A stretch of 59,894 bases of DNA, from contig NZ_JARFVC010000022.1 of assembly GCF_029193815.1 (NCBI RefSeq), positions 1 through 59,894 of the forward strand, given 5' to 3'. Under the pieces are notes generated by a model, which was given only the letters and a program-made list of their open reading frames with translations, was not told the origin of the DNA and made no database searches. This DNA is from Cytobacillus sp. S13-E01 (lineage in GTDB: Bacteria > Bacillota > Bacilli > Bacillales > Bacillaceae_L). Below, one piece after another: positions 9,458-18,293 of the stretch (positions within the stretch are counted from its first letter, which is position 1; each line of letters opens with the position of its first letter). Made by a program: the position numbers and the translations under genes.

Positions 9458-9473
9458 ATTCTTAATAACGAAC
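9458..9473. promoter_or_regulatory. SinR-like operator upstream of the DUF5658 gene
   Basis: ATTCTTAATAACGAAC, one of eleven 16-bp sites of form RTTCKTWnnnnnGAAC in the window. 14 nt further left-right symmetry is limited; this is one of the weaker copies. Confidence 0.5.
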
Positions 9474-9519
9474 GATAATGTATTAAGAAATGCCTGACTT
9501 TATGTGGACCCAGGCACTT

Positions 9520-9999
9520 CTACAATGGGATGTTTGGTTTGTTTTTTCTTGATAGATTTGTTATTCCTTTTAAGAAGGAACCTATTCTAGAGTGATTACT
9601 TGAGTAATATTTTCTTCGGATAAGGAACCATATCACCAATACTCCTATAATATCTTTAAGAACATCAATAGAAGAAAAGGATCTAAATGGTACAAAGTAT
9701 TGATGAATTTCATCCGTGATTCCGTATAAAAGTGCAATAGTAAGTGCGACCTTTTCCTTTTTGGAGTTAAGTTCATCGTATGTAAGGAAGGCAACGATGA
9801 TAAGGAGATATAGTATTCCAAATTGGATTAGGTGAGCCAGTTCTAGTGTTGCTCCTATCGTTAAGAAAACGATTGGGTGAATAGTTGGGTAGATGTACTC
9901 TAGTTGTGATGGGTTGAATTTGCTGGATTGTAGCCAGATGAAGAGCATGTATAGGAATGGTAATAATGTTAGTATGGATCGAAAAAGTATTGGTTGCAT
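9520..9999 (-). CDS. VanZ family membrane protein
   Basis: A 159-aa protein with four hydrophobic segments and the VanZ signature YGITDEIHQYFVPFRSFSSI followed by DVLKDIIG. VanZ-like proteins are polytopic membrane proteins, one of which gives low-level teicoplanin resistance; the role here is unknown and it may relate to the neighbouring matrix and RiPP genes. A perfect-armed SinR-like operator lies 34 nt upstream of its ATG. A short hairpin TGCCTG/CAGGCA (9491-9516) follows the stop. Confidence 0.82.
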   Translation of the reverse strand: MQPILFRSILTLLPFLYMLFIWLQSSKFNPSQLEYIYPTIHPIVFLTIGATLELAHLIQFGILYLLIIVAFLTYDELNSKKEKVALTIALLYGITDEIHQYFVPFRSFSSIDVLKDIIGVLVIWFLIRRKYYSSNHSRIGSFLKGITNLSRKNKPNIPL

Positions 10000-10033
10000 T
10001 TTGGTACCTGCTTTCGGGATTCGTTGTTAAGAT

Positions 10034-10049
10034 GTTCTTTATTAAGAAC
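10034..10049. promoter_or_regulatory. SinR-like operator upstream of vanZ-like gene
   Basis: GTTCTTTATTAAGAAC; arms extend to ATGTTCTT/AAGAACAT (10032-10051). It lies 35-50 nt upstream of the minus-strand VanZ start, where a core promoter would be. Confidence 0.7.
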
Positions 10050-10210
10050 ATACTATAATATAGTAAAAAAGACAAGATTAAATTTACAATGCAGACCAAT
10101 TTCCCTCCAATATGTGTATTTCATCAATTATCTTTTCAAAGATTCCTAAAACCTTTTCATTTAAAATAATTTATTCTTATAAAAAAATTGTTGTTTATTG
10201 TCGATTATTT

Positions 10211-10226
10211 GTTCTTTAAAAAGAAC
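10211..10226. promoter_or_regulatory. SinR-like operator 1 of the plus-strand RiPP operon
   Basis: GTTCTTTAAAAAGAAC has perfect 7-bp arms around AA. It overlaps the presumed -35 region of a TATAAT box at 10238-10243 (17-nt spacing from TTTAAA at 10215). A second TATAAT lies at 10281-10286. Confidence 0.72.
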
Positions 10227-10312
10227 CTTTAAACTATTATAATTAGAAGGTAATGAAAATTAGTAAATTAAATGGAACAATATAATGCTTTCTATTAATT
10301 ATATATTTTATT

Positions 10313-10352
10313 TTTTATCAACTTGTTCGTTAAATTGAACAAGTTGATAAAA
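10313..10352. promoter_or_regulatory. 40-bp palindrome with embedded SinR-like site upstream of RiPP precursor
   Basis: TTTTATCAACTTGTTC (10313-10328) and GAACAAGTTGATAAAA (10337-10352) are perfect 16-bp inverted arms around an 8-nt loop. The centre, GTTCGTTAAATTGAAC (10325-10340), has the same spacing as the other SinR-like sites. It lies 15 nt before the ribosome binding site, so in RNA it would be a strong hairpin in the leader. It could act as operator, RNA stabiliser or both. Confidence 0.7.
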
Positions 10353-10380
10353 GGTACAATAAAAACAAGGAGGTGTAAAT

Positions 10381-10596
10381 TTGAATCTTAATGCCAAAAA
10401 CCGTCCTTTAGTTTTAAGTCACCAGCCCATCCGATTTGAAACTGCAAAAAGCTGGAATCCAGCAAGTGAGATAGGGTACATACCACATAACAAAAAGGAA
10501 CCGAGTGGAGGACATCCAGTAGGTCCTGAAAACCCTGGGAATGGTGGAGTACCTCCGGGAAGAGGTCCTGGTGGGCCGCCAGGTAAAAACAAATAA
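10381..10596 (+). CDS. Candidate RiPP precursor peptide, Gly/Pro-rich core
   Basis: A 71-aa peptide starting at TTG, with AAGGAGGTG (10367-10375) at ideal spacing. The N-terminal part (residues 1-35) contains SHQPIRFETAKSWNPAS, which I read as a leader with a likely RRE-recognition segment. Residues 41-71 are Gly/Pro rich (20 of 31) with no Cys and a Lys-Asn-Lys end. It does not look like the paeninodin-type precursor at 20119-20274. It is followed by kinase, PqqD, S26 peptidase, ABC and nucleotidyltransferase genes, the setting of a peptide natural product. The mature product and any modification cannot be read from the sequence. An 82-nt gap separates it from the next gene. Confidence 0.65.
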   Translation: MNLNAKNRPLVLSHQPIRFETAKSWNPASEIGYIPHNKKEPSGGHPVGPENPGNGGVPPGRGPGGPPGKNK

Positions 10597-10678
10597 AATT
10601 TAAGGTTATTGAGAGTCAGTGCTTAACCCTTGACTCTCAATAATGACCTACTCTATTTAATATAGAAGGAGATTTATT

Positions 10679-11461
10679 GTGATAAATTCAACTATTAATA
10701 TAGGTGAACATTATTTTCATGTTAATAGTAATTCAATAAATGTTATGAGAACTATTATTAACGAATATACCTTATGTAATGATTTAAACATCCAATCAAA
10801 TATGAATATCCTCATAAACGAAGGCTTTGGAGTGCCTTTTCTTAATTATGATGTTACTATCACAAAAAATAAAAATCTAATATCCTATTGCCGGGCTGAT
10901 TACTTAATCCAGGTTGATTCTAATTTTAAATATGCCGAGATATATGTTCATGATGACTTAGCTTTACAACATGCTTTTTTAAATTTATATAGTTCTTTTA
11001 TTGTTCATATTAATTGGGGTCTATTAATTCATTCCTCATGTGTAATAGATAATGGCAAAGGACACATTTTTTCTGGTCATTCGGGTGCTGGAAAATCCAC
11101 TGCAGCGAAGTTATCACATCCACGTAGCCTTCTATCCGATGAAGCAACTCTAGTAAAAATTTCTCCTAAGGAAATTATTATTTACGATTCTCCTTTTAGA
11201 AGTGAAATTAAAATTAGAGGTAACGAAACATTAACAAGTTTAGGAAGTATTCAACTACTAAAACAATCGCAACAGAACAAAAGAACAATTTTAAAAAAGG
11301 CAGATGCTTTACTTCGATTAATCGATAAGGTTTTCTTTTGGACTAACGATTCAATAGAGTCGAAACAAATTATTCAATTATTGCAGCTATTAGTTCAGAA
11401 TGTTCCTGCATATGAATTACAATTTCAAAAAAATGATACATTTTGGGAGTTGATATCATAA
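10679..11461 (+). CDS. HPr kinase-like protein of RiPP operon
   Basis: A 260-aa protein with a P-loop GHSGAGKST (133-141) preceded by LLIHSSCVI and followed by LLSDEAT (151-157), the arrangement of HprK-related kinases found with PqqD proteins and in paeninodin-type lasso clusters, where such a kinase phosphorylates the precursor's C-terminal Ser. Here the precursor ends in Lys, so the substrate is unclear; T21 or S13, S24, S29 and S42 of the precursor are possible. Start GTG with AGAAGGAGA 7 nt upstream. The stop overlaps the next ATG (TAATG). Confidence 0.82.
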   Translation: MINSTINIGEHYFHVNSNSINVMRTIINEYTLCNDLNIQSNMNILINEGFGVPFLNYDVTITKNKNLISYCRADYLIQVDSNFKYAEIYVHDDLALQHAFLNLYSSFIVHINWGLLIHSSCVIDNGKGHIFSGHSGAGKSTAAKLSHPRSLLSDEATLVKISPKEIIIYDSPFRSEIKIRGNETLTSLGSIQLLKQSQQNKRTILKKADALLRLIDKVFFWTNDSIESKQIIQLLQLLVQNVPAYELQFQKNDTFWELIS

Positions 11462-11721
11462 TGTTCCAGTTCATACAAAGAAATAACTATGAAGCTACAC
11501 AACTTGATGATGAATGGATTATTTTAAATACTGATAACTATACAATTACGAGAGTTAATGATTTGGGTGGGTTTTGTTGGTTAATGTTAGACAAACCTCA
11601 AACAGTAGTCTCTATTCATAAAGAAATCATCAAAAATTTTGAAACTTCGACAAACGAAAAAGACATTGAATCCTTTTTGAATTATTTGGTAGAATATGGA
11701 TTAGTTCAGTATGCAAGTTAA
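11461..11721 (+). CDS. PqqD family protein (RiPP recognition element)
   Basis: An 86-aa protein with the PqqD pattern: DDEWIILNTDNYTITRVNDL then GGFCWLMLD and a C-terminal helix ending in FLNYLVEYGLVQY. PqqD/B1 proteins bind leader peptides and present them to modifying enzymes. Start is ATG 11461, overlapping the kinase stop by 1 nt; the frame is open further upstream but has no better binding site. It occupies the B1 position relative to the lasso operon at 18799. Confidence 0.85.
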   Translation: MFQFIQRNNYEATQLDDEWIILNTDNYTITRVNDLGGFCWLMLDKPQTVVSIHKEIIKNFETSTNEKDIESFLNYLVEYGLVQYAS

Positions 11722-12178
11722 TATGGCTGAAGCAATGGTGCTAACCAAGGTATTGAAGAAATTTGGAATAATAGATCTCCCAGCCAAGGGGACCAGTATG
11801 TACCCGTTTATTATTGAAGGTGACATTTGCAGTTTTACAGTATGCAAACCAACGGAGTTAAAGAAAGGCGATATTTGTTTATTCCTTTTAGGGAATGGAA
11901 AGCTAGTAGCCCATCGTTATTATAATGTTAAGCAATTTAATAAAGAGCAGTGTTTGCTTTTTAAAGGGGATACAAATTTATCTTACGATGAACCAATATT
12001 AGGAGATCAAGTTCTTGGTAGGCTAACAAGAATTAAAAGAGGAAGCAAAACGAAAAAAATTACAAGTTTATCTGCAACAGTATGGAAAAGATTAATACTA
12101 TCATTACCCTTCATATCATATTCCTTAAGATTATACCTTAATAAAAAAGAAAAATATCAACTACATGTTAGAGTATAA
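11711..12178 (+). CDS. S24/S26-type serine peptidase with Ser-His dyad, RiPP-associated
   Basis: A 155-aa protein with the signal-peptidase-like pattern KGTSMYPF (Ser29), KKGDICLF (51-58) and LVAHRYY (His68). The His in place of Lys matches ER/SipW-type peptidases. Unlike a real signal peptidase it has no N-terminal membrane anchor; only residues ~110-140 are moderately hydrophobic. It lies exactly where the lasso operon has its B2 cysteine peptidase, so I infer that it removes the leader of the 10381 peptide. Start could be ATG 11711 (overlapping the PqqD gene by 11 nt) or ATG 11723. Confidence 0.8.
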   Translation: MQVNMAEAMVLTKVLKKFGIIDLPAKGTSMYPFIIEGDICSFTVCKPTELKKGDICLFLLGNGKLVAHRYYNVKQFNKEQCLLFKGDTNLSYDEPILGDQVLGRLTRIKRGSKTKKITSLSATVWKRLILSLPFISYSLRLYLNKKEKYQLHVRV

Positions 12179-12191
12179 TGGAGTGTCTAAA

Positions 12192-14006
12192 ATGAAATCA
12201 AAGCTACAGCGACTCTTGCCTGAAGTAAAGCAGTATTTTAACCTACAGGACATTAAAAAAGCTGGTTCTTTATTAAAACCGTATATTTATAAACACCGAA
12301 AGGCTTACATAGGTCTCCTTTTCTTTTTATTGATTGAAATTTTTCTTACGATAGCCTTTGCCTGGTTTATGGGAAATATTACTAATGCTGCTATTCAGAG
12401 TAATTTTGACCGTTTAAGATGGTTGCTGCCATTAGGAGTATCTCTCACAATTGTTAGTATTCTATCAACCTTTTTTACAACATATTTTGAAACTGCTGCA
12501 TCCAGTACCTTAAAAAGAGATTTAAAAACTGACTTATATAAGCACATTTTGCTTTTACCTGCCAATAAAACTGCTAATCACCATTCAGGTGAATTACTTT
12601 CACATTTCACAAACGATATTCACAATATTGATGGACTTATAGGAAGTAGTCTGATTCAGTTAATTCGGCTCCCTTTGTTATCTTCAGCAGCATTTATTTA
12701 TTTAACATATATTAGCTGGCAATTGACGGTACTAACGATTACACTAGCACCCCTCGCACTTATTACAGGTGCATATTTCGGTCTAATACTTCGTCGTAAT
12801 AGTAGAAAGGTACATAAATTATATAGTGATATGAATACCTTACTCAATGAGTCTTTTCAAGGTCTTTCAATTATTCGTTCATTTACAATGGAAAAAATAT
12901 TTCATAAAAGATATTCAAAACAAAACAATGAGCTTTATAACCTTGAGTTAGAAAATACAAAAATGCGAGGATGGTTCTATTCAGGTTCACATGCAATCAG
13001 TTCTATCGCCTATTTAGTAAATTTGAGCTTAGGTGCATACTTTGTGTCTATTCAACAAATTACTGTAGGATCCCTACTCATTTTTCTTAACCTTATGGGT
13101 TATTTACTCTATCCACTCTCAGGGCTCGCAGGACTTTGGGCAAGTTTTCAACACTCTATAACAGCAATTGAACGAATCTCAAGTGTTTTGGATTATAACC
13201 CTGAATCTACTGTATTACCTGCTTACTACACTCCGAGTTCAGTAGAACATTCAATAGCCTTTAAAAATGTTACTTTTGGTTATGAGCAAAATACCCTGCT
13301 GTTTGACAAACTTAATCTAAACATTCCTGCAGGTAAGGTTGTAGCATTAGTAGGCCATAGTGGTGCTGGCAAAACTTCATTATTTAACCTCCTTCTTCGA
13401 TTTTACAAACCACAAACTGGAGATATATTGATAGATGGAGTACCAATAAAAGATCTTTCTCTTTCAGAACTACGAAGTGCAATAGCATTAGTACCACAGG
13501 AATCGTTCCTTTTTGATGGATCAATCAAGGATAACCTACAGATAGCACGTCCTGATATTTCTGAGGAAAATATGATTAAAGCTGCACATAATGCAAATAT
13601 TCATGATTTTATCATATCCCTTCCTGATGGGTATGACACTGATATTGGTGAAAGAGGAGTTAAGTTATCTGGGGGACAAAAACAACGGATTGCAATTGCA
13701 AGAGCATTACTAAAAGATGCACCAATCCTTCTATTAGATGAAGCTACATCTGCTCTTGATAGCGAAACTGAGTATTATGTAAAAGTCGCTTTAGAGCGAT
13801 TAATGAAAAATCGCACGACAATTGTCATAGCACATCGACTATCTACTATACAAAATGCAGATTTAATAGTTGTAATGAATGAAGGAAAGATTGTTCAAAC
13901 TGGTAGACATGAAGAACTTATTAATCAAGTTGGCTTTTACCGAAATCTACATCAAACTAATTTTGAACCAAAAAAAACTATATTATCGTTGGCTTCAAAT
14001 GATTAA
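12192..14006 (+). CDS. ABC exporter (permease-ATPase) of RiPP operon
   Basis: A 604-aa half-transporter: six hydrophobic segments in residues ~30-310, Walker A GHSGAGKT near 388, signature LSGGQKQR near 491, Walker B ILLLDEATSALDSE. It has no N-terminal C39 peptidase domain, so leader removal must be done by another protein, consistent with the S26 peptidase upstream. The start is ATG 12192 with TGGAG 8 nt upstream; earlier ATG (12165) lies within the previous gene. Probably exports the mature peptide, as LasD-type transporters do. Confidence 0.88.
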   Translation: MKSKLQRLLPEVKQYFNLQDIKKAGSLLKPYIYKHRKAYIGLLFFLLIEIFLTIAFAWFMGNITNAAIQSNFDRLRWLLPLGVSLTIVSILSTFFTTYFETAASSTLKRDLKTDLYKHILLLPANKTANHHSGELLSHFTNDIHNIDGLIGSSLIQLIRLPLLSSAAFIYLTYISWQLTVLTITLAPLALITGAYFGLILRRNSRKVHKLYSDMNTLLNESFQGLSIIRSFTMEKIFHKRYSKQNNELYNLELENTKMRGWFYSGSHAISSIAYLVNLSLGAYFVSIQQITVGSLLIFLNLMGYLLYPLSGLAGLWASFQHSITAIERISSVLDYNPESTVLPAYYTPSSVEHSIAFKNVTFGYEQNTLLFDKLNLNIPAGKVVALVGHSGAGKTSLFNLLLRFYKPQTGDILIDGVPIKDLSLSELRSAIALVPQESFLFDGSIKDNLQIARPDISEENMIKAAHNANIHDFIISLPDGYDTDIGERGVKLSGGQKQRIAIARALLKDAPILLLDEATSALDSETEYYVKVALERLMKNRTTIVIAHRLSTIQNADLIVVMNEGKIVQTGRHEELINQVGFYRNLHQTNFEPKKTILSLASND

Positions 14007-14024
14007 AGTGAGGAGTATACATTG

Positions 14025-15125
14025 ATGGCAATTGAATTAATTCGGGCATTATATGATTCTAATACTCCAATACCAGATAAAGACGAGTATTATAACGAGG
14101 CAATTGAAGATATTGAGTTCTTTGATATATCATCACAAATCTATCATCTATTAAAACAAGCTGGAAAACTTGAAGAAACTCCTCTCTTTTTTCAAAAAAG
14201 GTTAAAACAGAAATATACTGAGGCATTGTATCAAAATCTTTTTATAAAAAATCAAACGGAAATGCTACTTAAAGAATTCGAAAGGAGTGGCATTGAAGTT
14301 ATACCAATAAAAGGTACAGTGTTTGCTGAACAGTACTTTGGTCATATTGGGGCAAGGAGTACTTCAGATATTGATTTATTAATTAAGAATAATGAGCTTG
14401 ATAGAGCGATAGAATGTATAAACACTCTCGGGTTTACACCCGATCTAAAGGATATTCCTTCAGGGTTTAATTTAACCTTTAATAAAGAATTACCGCAGTC
14501 AACCATTCCTCTAATGGTAGAACTACATTGGAACATTGTGGATCCAACTACGGCTGATTTAAATATAGAAGAATTTTGGAATCAATCGAAGCCATTTCAA
14601 GATTTTAATTATGTAAAAGAGCTATCGGATTTTCATACGTTCTACATGATTGTTCTTCATGGCTGGAGACATAATATGAACTCTTTGAAATATTTTATTG
14701 ATATTCTACAATTAATACATAATTGTCAAGGTAGATTAGATTTAATTACTTTGTTTAAAGTGGCAAAAGATGATAAGACATTAAAGAGGCTGATTAGAAC
14801 ATTAACAACTGTGTACACTCAATTTTCATATTTGGAACAGCTGATAAAACTTCCTTCAAAAAAAAGATATATATTCTGGAATTATGAGCATATTCGAAAC
14901 ACAGATAATAGATCTATTAAAAAATATTTCGATTTTTTCGATTATCAGATCTTTAGTTATGATTCAATTAGGTTTAGTATTAAAGAATTATGTATCTGGT
15001 TTCTCCCACCAACAGAATTGATTAATGTTGAAAAAGAAATGAACAATAGAAACATAGCTTTTCTTTATATCAGATTATTCAAGAAGAGAATTTCTAATTT
15101 CTTAAAAACTATTCGACATACCTGA
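14025..15125 (+). CDS. PF14907-type nucleotidyltransferase, RiPP-associated
   Basis: A ~366-aa protein with the nucleotidyltransferase motif ARSTSDIDLLI near residue 115, preceded by IPIKGTVFAEQYFG, and LHGWRHNMNSLKYFIDILQL near 220. The same pattern occurs in the lasso-operon protein at 17099. Such enzymes are frequent in lasso clusters of Firmicutes; they may adenylylate or otherwise tailor the peptide, but the reaction is unproven. Start TTG 14022 or ATG 14025, both served by GAGGAG at ~14009. Last gene of the plus-strand operon. Confidence 0.78.
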   Translation: MAIELIRALYDSNTPIPDKDEYYNEAIEDIEFFDISSQIYHLLKQAGKLEETPLFFQKRLKQKYTEALYQNLFIKNQTEMLLKEFERSGIEVIPIKGTVFAEQYFGHIGARSTSDIDLLIKNNELDRAIECINTLGFTPDLKDIPSGFNLTFNKELPQSTIPLMVELHWNIVDPTTADLNIEEFWNQSKPFQDFNYVKELSDFHTFYMIVLHGWRHNMNSLKYFIDILQLIHNCQGRLDLITLFKVAKDDKTLKRLIRTLTTVYTQFSYLEQLIKLPSKKRYIFWNYEHIRNTDNRSIKKYFDFFDYQIFSYDSIRFSIKELCIWFLPPTELINVEKEMNNRNIAFLYIRLFKKRISNFLKTIRHT

Positions 15126-15155
15126 TATTGTTGGGGTTAATCCCAATAGGTTATA

Positions 15156-15195
15156 AGGCACTCTACGTTCGTATTAAGGAGTGCCTTCTCCTATA
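15156..15195 (+). terminator. Terminator-like hairpin after plus-strand RiPP operon
   Basis: AGGCACTC (15156-15163) pairs with GAGTGCCT (15179-15186), followed by TCTCCTATATTT. The T-tract is poor, so strength is uncertain. Confidence 0.55.
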
Positions 15196-15272
15196 TTTAG
15201 AAAATCCCTAGAATCTTTGCATCCTATGAATTTGTCATCATTTTTTTCGCAAATTGTTATACCTACAGTACT

Positions 15273-15300
15273 ACAAAAAACACCCATGTAATATGGGTGC
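15273..15300 (-). terminator. Terminator of the lasso peptide operon
   Basis: On the minus strand GCACCCAT pairs with ATGGGTG and is followed by six U (complement of 15275-15280). It follows the ABC gene stop at 15303. Confidence 0.85.
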
Positions 15301-15302
15301 AG

Positions 15303-17096
15303 CTATTTTACCATTTCCAGTTGCTTACCTAATAAATTACTAAACATACCACGTTTTTCATTAGCTAATTGACTATAACTACCTTGTTGAATTATATTCC
15401 CCTTATCTAAAACTATTATCTGATCCGCATGTCTAATTGTAGATAAACGGTGTGCAATAACAATAACTGTCATATTTCCCTTTAATTGTTCCAGTGCTTG
15501 CTGAATTTTATATTCATTTTCAGTATCAAGAGCGCTTGTTGCTTCATCAAGAACTAGTATTGATGGTTTCCGTAATATTGCTCGGGCTAAAACAATTCGT
15601 TGTCTTTCTCCCCCAGACAATCTTACACCACGATCACCAATAAGTGTATCAAGACCTTTAGGCAACTTCTTTACAAACTCATCGGCAGAAGCAAACTTCA
15701 AAGCTTCCCAAATTTGATTTTCTCCTGCATCTGGTTCGATTAATAATAGATTTTCTCTCACTGTGGCATTAAATAAAAATGGATCTTGTGAAACATAACT
15801 AATTGAACGCCTCATCGATAACAAATTATCTTCAGTTAGTAAAGTTCCGTCTATTAATATTTCACCTGTCTCATGCTTGTTTAACCCCATTAATAAATCA
15901 ATTAATGTGCTTTTCCCAGCTCCTGAGTGCCCTACAATTGCTGTCATTTGATTGGATGGAATATGAATATTTATGTCTTTTAGAGCAAATACAGGCTCGT
16001 TTATATTATATCTAAAATTAACCTCTCTACATTCTACCCCCTTCTTAATTTGGATAGGTTTAACATTGTTTTCCTCATCATACTCTTTTGCTTCTAAGCT
16101 AACATTCTGTAAATCTACTAAAACCTTAAAGGATGGCACGATAGAACCTAGTTGTTCCAAGTTAGATTGTATTCCGCTGAATCTTGGCCATAGTCTAGTA
16201 AATATAATAATTATTAGCATGAGTTGGGCAGGCTGTGCCTGAAACATTTTAATAGAGATAAATACAAAAAAAGCTACTAAGAATGCAGAAATAATTTTAT
16301 ATAACAATTGAGATGTAGTCTTTAGTTTCACTAATTCGAGTCCATTATCAAGCATTCTTTGACTTACAGAACGGAACCAAACTATATGAGATTCTTCTAG
16401 ATTATTACTCTTTATATCTTTTATCCCATTAAAATGGTCTGTGATACCTGCTAAAAAGTTCTGTGATAACTCAATAGTTTCTTTACCCAAGTTGTTAGAT
16501 TTTTTAACAAAACTTTTAGATAAGTAAATAAGTGCAAAACCTAGAAACATTACTGTTATAGTTAAAAATGGAGATAACCAAAGAGCAATACAAATTTGTA
16601 TTATCGTAAATACTAGGGAAGAGATAAATTGCAAAAATAAATTTGTACCGCTGCTAACACGGCTGATCTCTTTTGTCATAGTATTAATAATATCTGACTT
16701 TCTTCTTTTCAAAAAAAATCCCCAGTTTGCTTGTAATAATGATCTATACGTTTTTTCTTTTAAATGAAGGGTAAATCCTTGTTGAATTTTAACGTTTAAT
16801 ATTGTCTGATTTCTTTGAAAAAATCCTATCCCTATAATTAACAAAACATATATAAATAAGATTAATATTAGGCTAATTGTTTCTGGTATATCTTGAAATA
16901 TCCCATTAAATTTATATAAAGGAGAAGATGCTTCTATATTTAAATCTAGGATGCCTGTAAGACTAATCAAAGGAATTAACAACAGTATTCCAACACCCTC
17001 TAACAATCCTATAAATATCATAGCTATAAGATTATAATATAAAACTTTACCAGAAAAAGAGTGTATTTGCTTTGTGAAGTGTAGGATGTGCTTCAA
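15303..17096 (-). CDS. ABC exporter of lasso peptide operon (D protein)
   Basis: A 597-aa half-transporter with ~6 hydrophobic segments (residues 15-310), Walker A GHSGAGKST near 380, signature LSGGERQR near 490 and LVLDEATSALDTE. No C39 domain. It is the last gene of the lasso operon, 2 nt after the nucleotidyltransferase gene. Expected to export and give immunity to the lasso peptide. Distinct from the plus-strand exporter, so each operon carries its own. Confidence 0.88.
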   Translation of the reverse strand: MKHILHFTKQIHSFSGKVLYYNLIAMIFIGLLEGVGILLLIPLISLTGILDLNIEASSPLYKFNGIFQDIPETISLILILFIYVLLIIGIGFFQRNQTILNVKIQQGFTLHLKEKTYRSLLQANWGFFLKRRKSDIINTMTKEISRVSSGTNLFLQFISSLVFTIIQICIALWLSPFLTITVMFLGFALIYLSKSFVKKSNNLGKETIELSQNFLAGITDHFNGIKDIKSNNLEESHIVWFRSVSQRMLDNGLELVKLKTTSQLLYKIISAFLVAFFVFISIKMFQAQPAQLMLIIIIFTRLWPRFSGIQSNLEQLGSIVPSFKVLVDLQNVSLEAKEYDEENNVKPIQIKKGVECREVNFRYNINEPVFALKDINIHIPSNQMTAIVGHSGAGKSTLIDLLMGLNKHETGEILIDGTLLTEDNLLSMRRSISYVSQDPFLFNATVRENLLLIEPDAGENQIWEALKFASADEFVKKLPKGLDTLIGDRGVRLSGGERQRIVLARAILRKPSILVLDEATSALDTENEYKIQQALEQLKGNMTVIVIAHRLSTIRHADQIIVLDKGNIIQQGSYSQLANEKRGMFSNLLGKQLEMVK

Positions 17097-17098
17097 TA

Positions 17099-18280
17099 TT
17101 AAATCCCCCTAGAGATTACGTGTTTACTTGTTTTCCGCCAAACCCATAAAAATGGTCGTAACGGAAAATATAAAAAATGAAGACGGTTTGGTAACGGTAA
17201 ATTTTCTGCATCTTCAGGATATGGGTATAAAAAACTCAAAATAAATAAAAACTTTTGCTGAATGGACATTAGAGAGAATAAATGACGTTTATGATATCTT
17301 GCAATTTGATTTGGGATTGGTTCTGAATGTAAATTAACCATCCTTTCAATATAAAAAATGGCTTGCTCGGCAAGGCTGTAAGAACGTTTCCCATTTATAA
17401 TTGTTCGCATGTCTTTACCAATAGGAGTATTTAACAATTCAGAAGCTAGAATAAGAGCTTGCCCACCTACGTCAATATATTGGTTTTGAGACATTAAACT
17501 AGTAAGTTTTTCCCAGTCAATACTTTGTCGAGTAATTTGATCTATATCTATTAACCATCTAAGCCTAGACCAACCATGACGGGCACCATGACTTACAAGA
17601 AATAAAAATAAATCTTCTCTCCCCAAACAATAAAATGGATAGCCAGTGTTTGTTATTTCCCTTTTTCTTTCCCACATTTCACTAAAACTAGGTTCTTTGG
17701 AAGGCCCAGGGTTTAATCTCCAATGAATTTCAAGTTTAATTTGCTTTGAATGATTGATATATGTAACGTGGTGATGTCTCCATTTCCAGTCATTTAATAT
17801 TGATTTAATATAATCATCTTTGATATAACCAATACTATTTAATAGTTCTTCAACCTTATCTAAGTCTTCAATTTGTATAAGAACGTCTAAGTCTCCGCAA
17901 GTTCGGAGAGAAATATCCCCATAGAGATCTGTTGCAAGAACGGGGCCCTTTAAGACTAGTAGATTTACCCCTTCCTTTTTAAATAACTTACTTACTTGAC
18001 TGATTTCTGAACTCAAATGAAGCATTTGAAAAATGTTACTTTTATACACTTCTGACAGTTTTTGGATAACGTATGAAGGTATTACTTTATTATCAATCTT
18101 TTTAATTGTGGGATATAATATCGGATAGACACGGTGGTGGATAGCTAGTTCAAGGAACTTATTCCAATCAATGTCTTCATAATATTCTTTATTTATATTA
18201 TGATTATATTTTATAATTTCCATTATTAGCTTTAGTTCTTTAGGTATTTGATTTAAATTTAGAGTGAAACTCTTTGCCAT
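17099..18280 (-). CDS. PF14907-type nucleotidyltransferase of lasso operon
   Basis: A 393-aa protein with VLKGPVLATDLYGDISLRTC followed by GDLDVLIQ (near residues 115-140), the nucleotidyltransferase core, and VSHGARHGWSRLRWLIDIDQ near 230. Similar in layout to the plus-strand protein at 14025 but longer. This family is repeatedly found in paeninodin-type lasso clusters; its role in tailoring is not established. Confidence 0.8.
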   Translation of the reverse strand: MAKSFTLNLNQIPKELKLIMEIIKYNHNINKEYYEDIDWNKFLELAIHHRVYPILYPTIKKIDNKVIPSYVIQKLSEVYKSNIFQMLHLSSEISQVSKLFKKEGVNLLVLKGPVLATDLYGDISLRTCGDLDVLIQIEDLDKVEELLNSIGYIKDDYIKSILNDWKWRHHHVTYINHSKQIKLEIHWRLNPGPSKEPSFSEMWERKREITNTGYPFYCLGREDLFLFLVSHGARHGWSRLRWLIDIDQITRQSIDWEKLTSLMSQNQYIDVGGQALILASELLNTPIGKDMRTIINGKRSYSLAEQAIFYIERMVNLHSEPIPNQIARYHKRHLFSLMSIQQKFLFILSFLYPYPEDAENLPLPNRLHFLYFPLRPFLWVWRKTSKHVISRGI

Positions 18281-18293
18281 ATCTTTCTCCCTA

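Noticed and set aside
9773-10099. 108-codon minus-strand frame overlapping the VanZ gene
   Set aside because: Shadow of the VanZ gene in another frame; its 5' part spans the SinR-like operator.
10381-10596. Lasso peptide identity for the plus-strand precursor
   Set aside because: No paeninodin-type leader, no clear ring Asp/Glu at 7-9 after a Thr(-2), and the operon has no cyclase or B2; labelled only as RiPP-like.
11711-12178. SipW orthologue left from the tapA-sipW-tasA operon
   Set aside because: It has SipW-like Ser and His motifs but lacks the N-terminal membrane anchor and sits inside a RiPP operon between PqqD and ABC genes.
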